Source: Nymphaea colorata
Lineage: Eukaryota > Streptophyta > Magnoliopsida > Nymphaeales > Nymphaeaceae
Reading direction: 5' to 3'
Length of the DNA: 64,000 nt
Assembly: GCF_008831285.2 (NCBI RefSeq)
Contig: NC_045142.1
Location: 5,001 to 69,000, forward strand
The notes beneath the pieces are model-generated. The model had not been told where the DNA came from, searched no databases, and worked only from the letters and a program-made list of their open reading frames with translations. Made by a program: the position numbers and the translations under genes. Below are positions 12,653 to 25,476 of this stretch, piece after piece. Within the stretch, counting starts at the first letter, position 1, and the number at the start of each line of letters is the position of its first letter.

Positions 12653-12862
12653 GGTCGTTTGATGACATTGAAACATCATGGAACAGAACGGACATGTTCT
12701 GTTTTAGTAAAATCAAAACAAACGTTGGACAAAGAACACTCAAGACAAAATGGACAGAGAACAGGCCCTATAAATGGCTAAAGTGTTCCACCGCGTTCCA
12801 TGGTTTACCACGGAACAGCCTCCCGCGCCACCCCGAACTCTCCTTGCCCCCTCCACCCCCAA

Positions 12863-13018
12863 GCACTTCCTTTTCCTCCATCTCCTTCTCCGCCCCCGTC
12901 TTCACTCCTTCTCCTCTATCTCCGCTGGAGGTCCCCCCGAGCACTTCCTTCTCATCCATCTCCGTCTCCGCCCCCGTCTTCACTTCTTCTCCTCTGTCTC
13001 CGCTGGAGCACTACTAGG
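12863..13018 (+). repeat. 78-bp tandem duplication, pyrimidine-rich
   Basis: GCACTTCC begins at 12863 and again at 12941. The two copies (about 78 bp each) read GCACTTCCTT...CTCCGCTGGAG with a few substitutions. In one frame they encode a Ser/Pro-rich repeat, in others Arg/Pro- or Leu/Arg-rich repeats, so the coding appearance is low complexity. The pair sits just upstream of a leader-like sequence with a donor. Confidence 0.75.
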
Positions 13019-13424
13019 GTTTTCTCTTGAGGATTGAAACAGCCAACTCTTCACCAGCAGCTCCTCAGCTTCCTCTCAGCTCTCCACAGCAGCGACTCTT
13101 CCGCATCTCTGTCGAGGTTACTCTTCACCAGCAATAGCTTCTCGTCAAGGTAAGGGCGTCCTCTTTTTCGCCCTTTTCCCAATCGCCGTTTATCGTCTTC
13201 TCTCTTTCTTTCTCTCTCTCTCTCTTGGGTTAGCTTTACTGCAAAGGCAACATTTCTCTATTGTTTTCTTCTTGTGATTTCATTTGATTTTATGGCTATA
13301 ATTGGATAAACGATTCAACGTATTCAGCAGAAAATTTTGGTATGGAGCACACCAAAATTGATTGAAGGTGGTAACCTAATATGGACGGTTGTATTGCAAA
13401 ATTGAAAACATTGAAGTTGTTGAT

Positions 13425-13740
13425 TTAACTGAAAGGATTTTGTGAGAGATTGAGGGCATCTTTACTTTTGCTCATGAATTCATTAAAAAGCTGTTCCATG
13501 GTTAGTGATCCATCTCCATGGCAAGCATCGATTTCATGGTATGATCCTTGTTCTGTTATGTCACTTTTATCTGGGTCACTCTGTTTCAAAATGTCTATAA
13601 TAGAGATCACATTCCCTTGGATATAAGCACTACTCCCACCTCGAAATTTGAGACTTTGGCTAAAAGGACAACTGAAGTGAAAGAAATTTGTATATTTGCT
13701 CTGATATTCATGTGATCTTTCTAATTGCAGTCCATCTGTT
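13425..13740 (-). other. Unidentified open stretch, possible exon remnant
   Basis: On the minus strand a frame stays open from about 13740 to 13425. It includes SLKFRGGSSAYIQGNVISII, DILKQSDPDKSDITEQ, YHEIDACHGDGSLTMEQLF and NEFMSKSKDALNLSQNPFS before the stop. Composition (Asp/Ser/Lys mix, few rare residues) is more protein-like than neighbouring frames. I recognise no family and see no partner exons. It lies inside the inverted-terminus region, so a captured gene fragment is possible. No ATG starts it; the first residue of the annotated-length frame is GTG. Confidence 0.2.
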
Positions 13741-15433
13741 TTGCATTCCCAGCCAATGGCTGCAGTAGGAACACTGGCTTAGATAGCCTTTAGGCTGCTT
13801 ATAGTGTTGCAGTCATCTGATATTCATGGGATCTCTCTCGCTCTGTTACTGCTTGGACTCATTTTATAATCATGTGTTTTCTCTCTCTTAGTTATTGCTT
13901 GAGAATGGACCATGGCTGGCATCCCCTACCCTTTCTCACTTTCTTTATGGTTGGAAATTTGAGATTTGTATGGTGTTTCATTGTCCATCGGTAACACTGT
14001 CACATGAAAAACAGCACCCAGTTGACATAATATGACCTGTACATCTAGACAATATCTATAAATTTGAACCCTTTCTGCTGTGAGGAATAAGACTGCCTTC
14101 TCAGTATAAATGCTAGTAAAAATAAGATCAGTAGCTCATGGTTTTACTTGATTCAGCTTGTCAAAGCCTCAACTTTAATTTGTTAGTTGAGAAAACTTCC
14201 AGAACATGAGATGGTTGTGTATAAACGATCAAGATTGTGCATTCACATTACATGGGCTAAGTTCCAATGCAGTATGATCTGTATCAGCTTGTGAATTTTA
14301 AGACTGTATTCTTTACTTGTACATTTGCCTATAATACAGATGCGTTATGTTCTTTGTGAAGCTGCAGTCTGCATCTCTTTTCCTTTCTGCAATAATAAAT
14401 GGTAGTAAACATGATCAGGTTTGTTTCCAAACTTGGAAGTTCACTTCAAATAATAAAGTTGTCACACGATTTGAAAATATAACGTGTTAATTTATTGGGT
14501 TACCAAATACAACCTATTGAGTTGGCTGTAGCATTATGAGGCATATATCGCCCACTTCAATCAGAGTTGATGGTTGAGTGAAGAAAGAAATAGTTGCAAC
14601 CAAATAAACTGGGTCACCCTCATCTTTGGTAGCTAAGCTGTGCTTCCCCTAGGAAGAGGAGGAGCTTCTAATTGAGGCTCCTACCCCTACGCCGAAAAGC
14701 TAGACTTGGAAGTTAATTAGCTGGACGATATTTACATCGCCAAGCCCACTATGCTTTTCATCTTAACGTTCTCTATTTTCCCTCTTGCCACACAAACGGA
14801 AGACAAGAATACGATAACAGTTTGTGTGCATTAGATGTCAGACTCTTAGACAGATCCCTCACAACTTTCGCCAATAGCCACGTTCCCAGCATTCAGTCTT
14901 TTATCTCCAACAGCATTCAGCAATAGAAGACTTGCAGATCACATCCATTCTTTATTGCAAGAAGAATTTGTATGGAGTTAGTATGGAGAAGTTGGGAACC
15001 AATGTCTTATCTTCGCATGAGAAGATAGATGCTATTGGTGAGAAGATAGATGCTATTGGTGTAGCCAGGATATATCTTGGTTCCATTTGTTGATCACCAT
15101 AATGTAGCTAGACTCTTCTTTCACAATTTCCTTGAGATTTGATTTCTTATGCTGATCTGGCTATTAATTTCCTTCAGCTAATGAACAGTTGTTCTTCTAC
15201 TGTTTCTGTAAAAAGAGAACTAATACAACAGGAAAAAACTAAGCTAGATCTTGGTAGTTATACAATAAAAGAATTCCATGAAAATTCTGTTGGCTGTGCT
15301 TTTTCCCTGTGGCTAACCATTTTGCTGTTGACAATGTTAATAATGATTCTTAGTTGTCGATTTCATGGCTTGTGGTATTCTGTTGGCTGTTCTTTTTTCC
15401 TGTGGCTAACCATACATATTCACCTTATTTGAC

Positions 15434-16065
15434 TATATATATATATATATATAAGATCACTAGAATATGGTTTTGTACGTATTCTTGCATTTTGATATCA
15501 AAATTTTACAAGTGGATACGTAAGTTTTAGTGACATAACAGAAACATGTAAGCCTGATTTTGATTTCTTTCATTTGCACGATACTTGGTATTTACAATTT
15601 AAGCACTCAAACTCAAGTATGTATTTCTTCACCCGATCAACCTAGGTGACTTGCATCTTTCTTCACAGTTTCTGGTCACGGCTGTAGATTTCTGTATCAC
15701 TTGAAGGGCTTCACCTGCATCCTTCTCTACAGAATTGTGGTGAAGACCACAGATTCACAGAATTTACATCACAGAATTTACATCGTCTGCCTTGAAGAAC
15801 ACACAAAAGGAAGGAACAAAGAAAAGAACTTATTTGTTTCATCAAAAAGAGTGTGTGTGTGTGTGTGTGTATGTGTGTGTGTGAGAGAGAGAGAGAGAGA
15901 AGATGATCATGATGATAATGATGAAGGCTGTACTTTGAAAATCTCTGTAGGCCAAACTGGAAACTTGGAAAGGCCATTTCTTAATCCATTTAACCGATCC
16001 TCTGATGTTATCATTTTAGAACTGCGACTGTTAATGTGTTGTTCAATTGGCATATGCTTTCAGTG

Positions 16066-16115
<50 letters not shown>
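15434..16115. repeat. Cluster of microsatellites: (TA)n, (GT)n-(GA)n, (CT)n
   Basis: (TA)n at 15434-15453, (GT)n at 15850-15882 running directly into (GA)n at 15882-15901, and (CT)n at 16064-16115. The 164-residue frame across 15701-16195 is made largely of Val-Cys and Ser-Leu repeats from these tracts and is not a gene. Upstream, 15291-15330 and 15377-15415 are a diverged direct repeat (ATTCTGTTGGCTGT...TGTGGCTAACCAT). GAGAAGATAGATGCTATTGGT is repeated at about 15020-15060. Confidence 0.8.
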
Positions 16116-16118
<3 letters not shown>

Positions 16119-16610
16119 TACGAGAAGTGCAGAATGGTCGGTCAACTCTCATGTTTGTGAAGTATTTCTTGGAAAAAAATGCTAGATGTTTGTAGTCTGC
16201 GATTCACCACCACATAGAAGTTGCCTTCAAGAAAGCTGCAGACATGCGGTTGTGGATAGAACAGACAGTTCGAACATAATATAAACAAAGATCAGACAAA
16301 ATTAACCATAGATACAAACATCATACAGAACGGATAGATCGGACATGACAAAAACAAACGTCAGACAGGACGGACAGAACAGACAAAACAGACACATACG
16401 AAACAAACACTGGACAAAAAGAACATAGTGTTCTGTTCCTAAAATCATCAAACGGTGGACAAAGATCACCATTGTCCAAGAGAACAGGACAGTAGTGTAT
16501 TGGACATGACGTCCTGTCTGTCCTGTCCCAGTGGACAGCAATCAAACGACCACTGGTACATCCAAATGAAAAGCCTAGACAATCAACTTTATATTATTGT
16601 AGAGGCTCAC

Positions 16611-19600
16611 CGTGCAGTTTCCTTCAAAAATTTCTTGGGTACCATTACATGATGCACATCCTGCAATGTCAAGAAAACAACTAAAGTGAATAAAGCTCCA
16701 CAGAGCATTAACTTCAAACTTCCAAAAATAGACACTTCCCAAAATGTAACAAACAATAACGATCAACACAGAGTAAACACGTAAATCATGAACTATACAA
16801 GCACGTCTGAGGAGTCACAAAATACTACCCAATCAACAATTAACACTCTATCTGCACCAGCAGCTTGAGCAGCCAATGCAGCCACTGCTGCATTGTTGTG
16901 CAAGCAAAAGCCTATTGGTTGTTTCAAACCCGCATGATGACCAGGAGGTCTGGCCTGGCTTGTGACAGGTGAAAAGGAAATTGTTATAAGTTATAACCAT
17001 GAATAAATGACAAGGAAAAGGAGAGAAGAAAACATTGGATATTCAACCCACAAGTGCAAAACCATTTCTGGCATGTCCTTGCATAATAGCTGAGGCAAGA
17101 TCTGCACATAATCCTGCTGCAAGTCTTGCAGCTAGAGCTGAATGTCCATTGGCATATGTATCAGATGTGAAGTAACTGTTACTCAAAAAGAAAAGGAAAT
17201 AAGTTTATCTCCTTCTTGAGAAAAATAAAATGTAGAGAAACTAAGGAACAATTGGAAGCAGTGAAACGGCTAGTTTAGTTAATAAACTGCCCTGAAATGA
17301 ATATAGGAATTAATGCTCCCAGTGCACTTACCGCTCTTCTGATCTGTTTGTGCTGCTGTGAAGAGTTTGATCATTGTGTATGCTAGGTTCTCATCGAACC
17401 TAAGGTTATTATTTTGGATTGTCATTCAAGATGTTCATAACACAATTTAATTACAAAATAATGGTGATTAATGTCCTTGTATTATCACTTCCTTGAACAA
17501 AATGCATAAGTGGACAGTAAACTCATGCATATAGGTGTTTGCACTTATCAGATTTCTATGCACAGCACATGATAAATAGAGATCCTTGAGTGACTACTCC
17601 TAAACAGCATTCTCATTTGCTTACTGTAGATGCCCAGGACAGAAAAACAAGCGAAGAACTGAACTGCAAGTAGCATCTAAGTGTCTTCTGCACTAGATTT
17701 TATGAATATAAACTATTTGTGTGCATCTCAACACTCCCCCAGTTCAAGTATATCGATTCTTGCACTATCAACTGTCCTGTCTTCTCACAACAAGAATATA
17801 TATGTGTATTGATGTCAATATCCTCCTTCAATGGTCAATGCAGAATATTTTAGCTGTTAACTCGTCTCAGAAACGACAGGATAATCACTTTAGTTCCAGA
17901 AGATATCTGATGAAATAAAAGGCAAATAAAAATGCTGCTCTATTACATCAATGTCACAAATATTGCTGTTTTCTCTCTCCCCCCCCCCCCCCCAAAAAAA
18001 AGGGAGGAGAAAAAAACAAAAACAAGGAAAAGAGAGTTGTGATGTGTTCGGAAAAAAAAAATGCTGAAACAAGAATCACATGTTAGTTGGACAAATTCCC
18101 AATATTTTTCCAAGAAAAACAAATTTCACAGTTAATCGCCAAGAAAAACCTTGCCCACAAAAACCCGAGAATGATATTTGTCACAAACTCATTGGACTTA
18201 AAAACCTTCACCAATTATACCACCAACAATGCTACGTCATCCAAAGCAGTGGTAGCTACACAAAGTAACAGACTAAGGACATTAAAGGCCAAAGTATACA
18301 TGAAAAGAACCAAAAATATATGCCTTGATAGCATATAGCTAGTTGCTTTAACAGCATTAACATGCTCCATAGAATGAATCTGCATTGCATTTTTAGCACT
18401 ATAGCACACATCACTGACCTCAAAATGAAGAAATAAATAAATACATGCATAAACTTCAAAACCAGATTGTTGACTTTGTGATATCTATGATATAAGGAAA
18501 TTTCACATGGAATGGATATGGGAATAAGCACGAAACAGATGCACTTCAGACAACTTGCTAGCATGAAAAAATGGGAGACCATTTCCCATGAATAAATAAG
18601 CAAATAAAAATATACGTCTGCACACTCACAAAGACTATGTGGGTGTATATGCATTTGTGTTCACTAAGTAAACAAATTGCACAAGTTGACAGTTGATATT
18701 GTAATATAGATGACATTAAAACTTTACCATAATTTGCAGGGCATTTACCTAGATACTAGATTGTCAATATGTCCAATAGAGGTAGTTTGAGTCCCTTATA
18801 AGACCCTCAAAATAAACAAATGCATTTATATACAATAAAGCATCAAAGACACACACACACACATATATATAAAGAAATAATGCATATATTTCTACAGATT
18901 AGGGATTGATTGGCTAATAAATAAATAGGTTTACCAGTTAACCAAACTGACCAACTAGCCATGGGTTGACAACACACAACTGACTCATTCAATTATTCAG
19001 GATTGTAACACTTTATGTTGAGAAGCTTAGTCATGTATTGAAGATTGTGAGATATCTTTAAGCACATACAAGGGGGTTAAGAGATTGGTTTTCTTGGTTC
19101 CTATTTCCTAGCCTTTTTGGGGCTAGAACCAAAGTTGTCGAGGTTTAGGGTTGGGATCCGCTAAACTAGGAGCCTGAACTCAGTGTGAGAGTGGGTCCGG
19201 TCATTAGAATGGTACCAAAATCAGTTCAACACTCAAGCTTGGGATAGCGGGTTGGGATCCCAAAACTAGAAGCCCAAGCCCAGTGTGGGAGTGGCTTGGG
19301 TTGTTATAGGGATTACAAATACTATGATTAAATGTCTTAAAATATTTTATAAATCACTAAAGTTGATACAAAGACATTAGAATGCTTGGTTAGATTAACT
19401 TGTGTGTTGATCTAAATTGTTATCTAGTGCTATTCATGATACATAAACTAAATATGCATTTCCAATACAAGCTCACCAGATTTGTCATATAAATTATATG
19501 GAACTCTTGGTAAATGGGACCAGCATCTATTTTAGGCTAAAATACAATTACAAGTGTTATTTTCTAAGTCACATGGACGATTCAATGTTGACGCGCGTCG

Positions 19601-22600
19601 ATGCAGGTGCAGGTGCGGCCCGGATTCGCACCCAGCTGCAATCAAGAAGAGTCGGGTGTCAGCTGCACCCGACCATATTTGTCATTTTTGGACGCACACC
19701 CGACTCGCGTCAAACGCGAGTCAGGTGCAGTCAAAATGTGTCATGGATTTTTTCGTCCATTTTTTATTTTTTTATTTTGTTAAAACTGATTTAGGGCACA
19801 ATCGTGCCCCTTCCCGCTCCTCTCTATCTTCCTCTGTCTTATCCCTCTTGCATTGAAGCACCGGTGACCGACGCTTCACAACCTTCCGGCGCGGAAACTA
19901 CAACCAGACGGGTGGCAGCTGTGTTCTTCTCCCAACGACAAAGATTGTAGGATTTTTTCCGTCAGTTGCTCTTTCTCTGGTTCTTCAAATCCATCTTACA
20001 ATCCTTTTCTTTGTTTTATTAATCTATTGTGTGTCGTATTGATTTCTTTTTTACGTTTGTTCTAAGAATAATTGCATGACAGACCTATCATTTAGGATGA
20101 GCGGAGCCATGTAAGCAACTAGTATCGTGAATGCCACAATCAACAAATTCCGATGAAATAGAAGTTCTACGACACACATAGATACACAAAAAATGCAAAT
20201 GCACATAAAAACACACATATAATAACACATATCAGGCCTTACCAATCCAAGCTCTTCAAGGCTAGCCTCTCTGGCAGGGATGGGAAAGCACCTTCCTGGA
20301 AATATACCTAAAAGTGAAACAGAAAAAGTTAACAAACGTCACTTTTAAAAAACCATCAAGTATTAGGAAAAAAAACACAATAAAACATGTATCCAGATGT
20401 GCATACCAAAGTAGTGGCTTGTACAAAATAATAACTCGTACCTGCCACTGCAAAGCTGGCAGCAATAGCTCGAAGACGATCTGGTCTTTCTGGATGGGGA
20501 TGGGACTTTTGTTCAACCTGCCAAATGAATTAAAACCTTCATTCAACCATATGAAGAGATGTACAATTGAAATGAAGAAACCGACATACAGTCTGAATTC
20601 CTAATTTTATTTAGGAAAATGAACTGTCTAACAGGAGCTCTTCTACATCAGAAATTTTGAAATAGTTAGAAGCAGTTGCAGCACTGACCAACACAAACAC
20701 TTCATACAATAATTGGATATCAACATGAAAGAGCTTCCACTATGGCAATTAAAGGATTTCAGGTTTGAAAATGCCGAAAGGCTATTCAATCTCCAAAATT
20801 TTAGACGAGGTACTTCATTAATTGGTGCTAATGCAATTTGTTAGAAATCTGTAGAATCACCAGAATCTACCAGTTGCAAGAAGCACGAAAAAAAGGGAGA
20901 GAAAGAAAGAGGTGTTGAAAGGCAACAACTCCCAACTTGTGTGGCGGCATGATCTCATTCACTTTATACTAGAACTTAAGTATAAGCAAAGGAATAATAA
21001 CAGATATTACAATATGCATGACACATGATTTGCAGATCGAACACTTTTATCAAGTCTACGTCCAGAAAGATAAGCATTAGTATCCTCCCTCAAGTTTTAC
21101 ATAGTTTTTAAACTATGGATAACTTGCCTTTCAAGGGCCAAAATCTGCCTTCAAGATATTTGATATTTCGCTACTTCAATTTAACTCCTCTTGAAAATAT
21201 ATCAGCTACTTGATTATCAAGTTCTCACATAAAAAAAAAATATATTTTTCTTCTACCCAACTAGGAAATGGTAAAGCATATTTGAACTTGGATGATACCT
21301 ATATCTTAGTTATCAATAGAATGCATTGAGGCACACTGCACCGGCAGAAATGGTGCCTCTCTTCTACAATTTGTAAATATAATATGTGAAATTTGGATTA
21401 AAGAAGAAGATTAGTTGTAAGGAAACTCTTTAGCATACCTCTGAATGAAGTAGCATTCTCTCATCAAAACCAACTAAGGTGCAATCCTTTGATGGTAGAC
21501 ATTCCATACAAGGTTCTATAAAACCATAAAAAGAATAGCTGAGTACCAAAAACAATCATCTATGTTCAAGTAGAAAGCAAACAAAATAGAAGAGCATTAG
21601 AAAGAACGAAAGTGAAACATGAAGAACAGTTCACTTAAAAGTTAAAACAAATGAGTCACGAATTCTAAAAGTTTAACCATATACAACAGGAAAAATATAA
21701 AACCAAAACAGTAGCATGCTCCTATGGTATATGCCACATATCGTTCCACGACCTTGAGGACATTATACTCTAAAGTACTGAGTTTTGAAGTGTAGATATT
21801 ACAAAAACAGTTATAGCCATAGGAACGGTTCTTTTCCTTCAGCACCCGCATACAGATGTTTTGGGCACTAGTTTATTAAGGAGCTGCCATTTAGGATTTT
21901 CAACGAGTATAAAATATAAACGTTGATAATATTTTTCAGGTTCCCTTTTGGAATTTTTCTGCAAAAACTAAGCTTCTTAGCATGATTGCCATATCAAAAG
22001 ACCAGATTGTGTCTTGTCAGACAGTGTCAGGCCTCCACCAAACAAGGTTCTTTTGGGAGTGGAGGGGGAGGGGAGAGAGCACACATACATATGCCCCACA
22101 AATACATATGACCCATAGTGACCAATCCGCTACATGCAAACCAGGTTCTGAAATAACCAAAATTTGGATGAACAGAGTTCCACAATTTCCATCAACATCT
22201 GTTAATTGCCAATGGTCATTAATCACTATCGAGCATTTAGGCAAAAAATGCAAACAAACAAAAAATAACCTGGAGCAACATCGGTTTGGTTTTTAGGTAC
22301 GATAGACCCCAGGTTTACAACTTTGATCATTCTTATTGACAATGTCTGAACTTCTATTTGACTGTAATCTATACATCCTACACGCTTTCACATCTCTCCA
22401 GAGTTAAGCTAGCCTTTGAAAGGGCAAATGGTTGCACACATGCTCCATATACAGCGATCAAGGATTTGGCAAACAATTGAGGACGTTGACAAAGACTATA
22501 ACGATGATGATGATAAAGAAAATCGTACGGATGCATACACACCTAGATGTCCAGCGATCGCCTCTGCGTCATCAGGAGAACCTTCTCGAGTAACAGTAGA

Positions 22601-23095
22601 AGCAAAAGACCCCTTGGTAAGTATCTCTGATTACTGGATTTCCCCGCAGAACTGCAGAACAATGACATTACTAAGGTCGACAATCCACCCAGACGCAATA
22701 ATCACAGCAAGTTACCCAGTCAACCGACGAACGTCCAAGTTTCAGTGAAGAGACAGCATACATCGCAATGGAGAACATCGTCAAAGTTCGGCATGGTACA
22801 GTTGATGCACAACCACTTCTCACTAACAGCAGGTTGCAAGTGAGGCTCCCAGTCACTATCGCCTTCGTCGTCGTCATCTTCAGGCTGATCTTGTTGATGG
22901 TACCAGCTCACCAGATCTTGCAAGGGACCGTCTCCATGTGCTCTTCTCTGTAGCCGTGACTGAGTGGAGACTGCAGTCAGAATGTCGGAGTTGGGATTTT
23001 CTCTGGGATGACCACTGACGCTGCCATTTCCCGAGCAAACATCGCGGGCAGCAGTTCCCATTTCCGAAGCCTCATCTTTTTGCTGGATAGCATCC
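16611..23095 (-). pseudogene. HDA15: HDA15-type class II histone deacetylase, truncated and mutated
   Basis: Nine exons are readable on the minus strand: 23095-22762 (ATG at 23061), 22651-22543, 21515-21439, 20517-20442, 20307-20243, 18379-18324, 17175-17052, 16954-16829 and 16660-16611. All junction phases close. Exon 1 has an acidic run then DSDWEP and the RanBP2-type finger WLCINCTMPNFDDVLHCD, the HDA15 hallmark. Later exons give [76 protein letters not shown] and RVLIVDW. HDA15 is a nuclear deacetylase linked to light signalling in Arabidopsis. This copy is dead. TAA (22631-22633) lies in exon 2, a base is missing inside the catalytic DVHH-GNG motif of exon 9 (near 16645), and everything after EGNCT, including the rest of the catalytic domain, is absent. 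Intron 6 has a GC donor (18323-18322). One exon junction reads LARPP where family members have LVRPP. Confidence 0.88.
19560..19770. repeat. CpG-rich repeat fragment within an HDA15-pseudogene intron
   Basis: A GC- and CpG-dense block sits in otherwise AT-rich intron DNA. It contains several GCACCCGAC/GTCGGGTG words and a perfect 8-bp hairpin, GACTCGCG-TCAAA-CGCGAGTC, at 19702-19722. The composition break suggests an inserted element, but no ends or target duplication were defined. Confidence 0.4.
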
Positions 23096-23599
23096 CTAGA
23101 TACAAAAAAAGTAAAAGAGGACAGATACAACGTACACAAAAACAAAAAATTGAGTAGAAAAAGAGTAGCGATATCATCTCTCAATCACACAAAGAGAACC
23201 ACGTGAACATCTTCTTGCACAAACCGAGCCACAGCGAAAAGAAGGTGCTCCTGAAGACCTGTTGTTGTGCTCCTCCTAAATGCGCCATCAAGCTGAAATG
23301 AGCAACAACCTCCAAACAGACAAATTGAGGAAAGGATAAAAAAAAAAAAGAAAACGAATAAAATGTGAGTCTGTAATGCTACCAACAATGAAACACCAAG
23401 CAACAATCTGCGTGCACGGAGGGTTTTCCAGCACAAACCAAGTGGAGGAAGGCTTCCCCTTTGCGTACTTTTTATCGCCCACCTCAGGGTTACCTTTTGC
23501 ATCAAGCCGGCCATGGAATCTGGCACATGTGTTGAGGCTGTAACGATCAGTTTTTTTTTGTCATGGAATTCTCGTCCGCATATATGGAATTTCCGGTCA

Positions 23600-24373
23600 C
23601 TTGACAATTAGTTTTCAAATGGGATACATCATACCTAATAAGTAAATATGAAGACATGATGACCACTGAATCATTTTACCAAATCTGTAACTTGATGTGA
23701 TGGGTGGTTTCAAGATAAGTTGGAGGATAGAACATCAAGAGTTACGGCAGGTTTGATTGCACGTAGATTTGCTTTTGTTGAGTCGATTTAGATGCAGAAG
23801 TACTGCCCTTGTCCGACAAAAAATCAGGAAAGATAAGTCATCTACGTGTTAAACATAAAGAAGTTGCATAAAATTCTCGTAGCTATGTTTGATTAATAAC
23901 ATCTACTACTATTACGATGATATGGTTGGGCTGGTGCACATTGGGCGATCATGCTAACGGTCACATGTTAGGGATGTCAAAGGAATAATATTCAAATCAA
24001 CTTCAAATCAAATACATTTAGTTGCGTTACTTGCGTATGGGAAAAGAAGAGCCCAAGTTTTAATGAGACTCGGATTTCAAAGGTGATTTAGGTGAATGAA
24101 TCCAAAGCTGTGTGCCATGAAAGAAAAGAGCCATATCCTATGTCTAGTAGATCCAGCTTCGTCCATAGAAATTCATTTCAAAGGAGTAGCGCAGCCCCGT
24201 CTCCCGTCTGTCCTGGATAAATCCACCGCTCCACCGTGGGGTAAGTCCGGTGGAATGAGCGGCGTGGGTGACTTCGGAGGAGATAAGACTGGTGAGAACG
24301 TCCAAACTCGGAAGGGAGCGGTCCAGCGGATAACGAAGGCTGTCGACCGCTTCTCTCTCTCTTCCTCTTTCTC
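23600..24373. promoter_or_regulatory. Divergent intergenic region between HDA15 pseudogene and HCF153-like gene
   Basis: The HDA15 leader (minus) appears to begin near 23500-23600; a leader donor AAAAG|GTAACC is at about 23490. The HCF153-like ATG is at 24374 (plus). The two therefore sit head to head with well under 1 kb between transcript starts. 24180-24373 is GC-richer and probably the 5' UTR of the plus-strand gene. No clear TATA box was assigned. Confidence 0.4.
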
Positions 24374-25412
24374 ATGTCCACGTTTGCCCTCTCCCCGCTC
24401 GCAAATATCGGCATCATTCGCTTGCAGAAGGACGATATTGCATCATCGGCCGAAGATTCCGACCGGTCGCGGGTTCGGATTTGGACGACGACAGAGGCGG
24501 TTGGATTTGGGAAGAGCCTTAGCAGGAGACAGAAGCAGCCAGATTCCCCGACAAGAAGCGGTTGGAAAGAGGGAAGAGGGTCTCGCTTGGTGGCCAAGGC
24601 TGGCCCTCCCAGCAATACCACTCTGATATTCGCCTTCGTCTTCCCCCTCTCTCTCCTAGTCATCACCGTTCTCAATGCCATAAGGATAGCTGATAAGCTC
24701 GATGAGAAGTTCTTGGAGGAGGTAATGGAACTAACCAACTCACTGTACGTGATGAATGCGTCTTCCATTCTATGTCCTAGTTTTTTCGTTTACTTGGTAC
24801 TTTTTCTTCTATGGTTCGTTGCGAATTCAATTTTTCATTCCAATTGACAAATGACGATGCTTTTAGTATGGCTTTTTATCTACCATTCTTTCTATCTCTG
24901 CGGGATAAACTTGCAGGTGTCCCTTGCAAGATGTTCCTGATAAGGATGGACATGCACGGTGTTCACCTCTTCACTGTGAGCCATCCCTTATTGCTGATAT
25001 CGATGTCAGGGATGATACGAAAAACTACGAACTGCGAACTGTTTGTTTTAGTCGCTTAGATTGTCCGCCAATTTAATCTGTGGATTGAATGCTCTTTACG
25101 AGCTTATGTGGAGGATAGGAGACAAAATTTTGCTTGCCGTCCAGCTGTGGCTAATGGCAACGCCCTTGTTGATCTTAGCGTCATTAGATTATTTAGAGAG
25201 CTGGAGACCACTCTGAATTGTCAGGCTGGAGTCAAATATCTATGGATGGAAACAAATACAAACATATGAGTCTCAATTTTTTTCGACTAAACAGATATAA
25301 TGTAAAGTGTGCTTCCTAGTGATTAGATACTGCAAAGTATGTCTGCATGCTTAGATTAGACAAAAGAAACATCATCAACCACTCCTGTCAGGATCTAATG
25401 GATTGATCTAAT

Positions 25413-25476
<64 letters not shown>

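Larger units (their letters stand above)
12653..16551. mobile_element. Possible DNA transposon or composite insertion bounded by inverted GGTCGTTTGAT ends
   Basis: GGTCGTTTGAT at 12653-12663 recurs inverted as ATCAAACGACC at 16541-16551. Both ends are followed inward by sequence rich in GGACAGAAC/GACAGGAC words. The right end lies about 60 bp past the last readable exon of the HDA15 pseudogene. Inside are a 78-bp tandem duplication (12863-13018), a pyrimidine-rich leader ending in a donor-like CAAG|GTAAGG (about 13149), microsatellites, and a minus-strand open stretch at 13425-13740. No transposase is recognisable and I see no convincing target-site duplication. It may instead be two separate related MITE-like elements. 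Confidence 0.35.

Noticed and set aside
12628-13037. Ser/Pro-rich frames of 70-130 residues
   Set aside because: They follow a 78-bp tandem duplication and are open in several frames at once; no domain.
15701-16195. 164-residue plus-strand frame
   Set aside because: It consists mainly of translated (GT)n, (GA)n and (CT)n microsatellites.
23062-23184. Upstream extension of HDA15 exon 1 beginning MRDDIATLF
   Set aside because: It runs back across the acceptor CTAG|GG at 23096 into the leader intron; the exon starts at 23095 and the family-like start is the ATG at 23061.
24178-24768. 196-residue minus-strand open frame
   Set aside because: It is antisense to exon 1 and the leader of the HCF153-like gene and has no recognisable domain.
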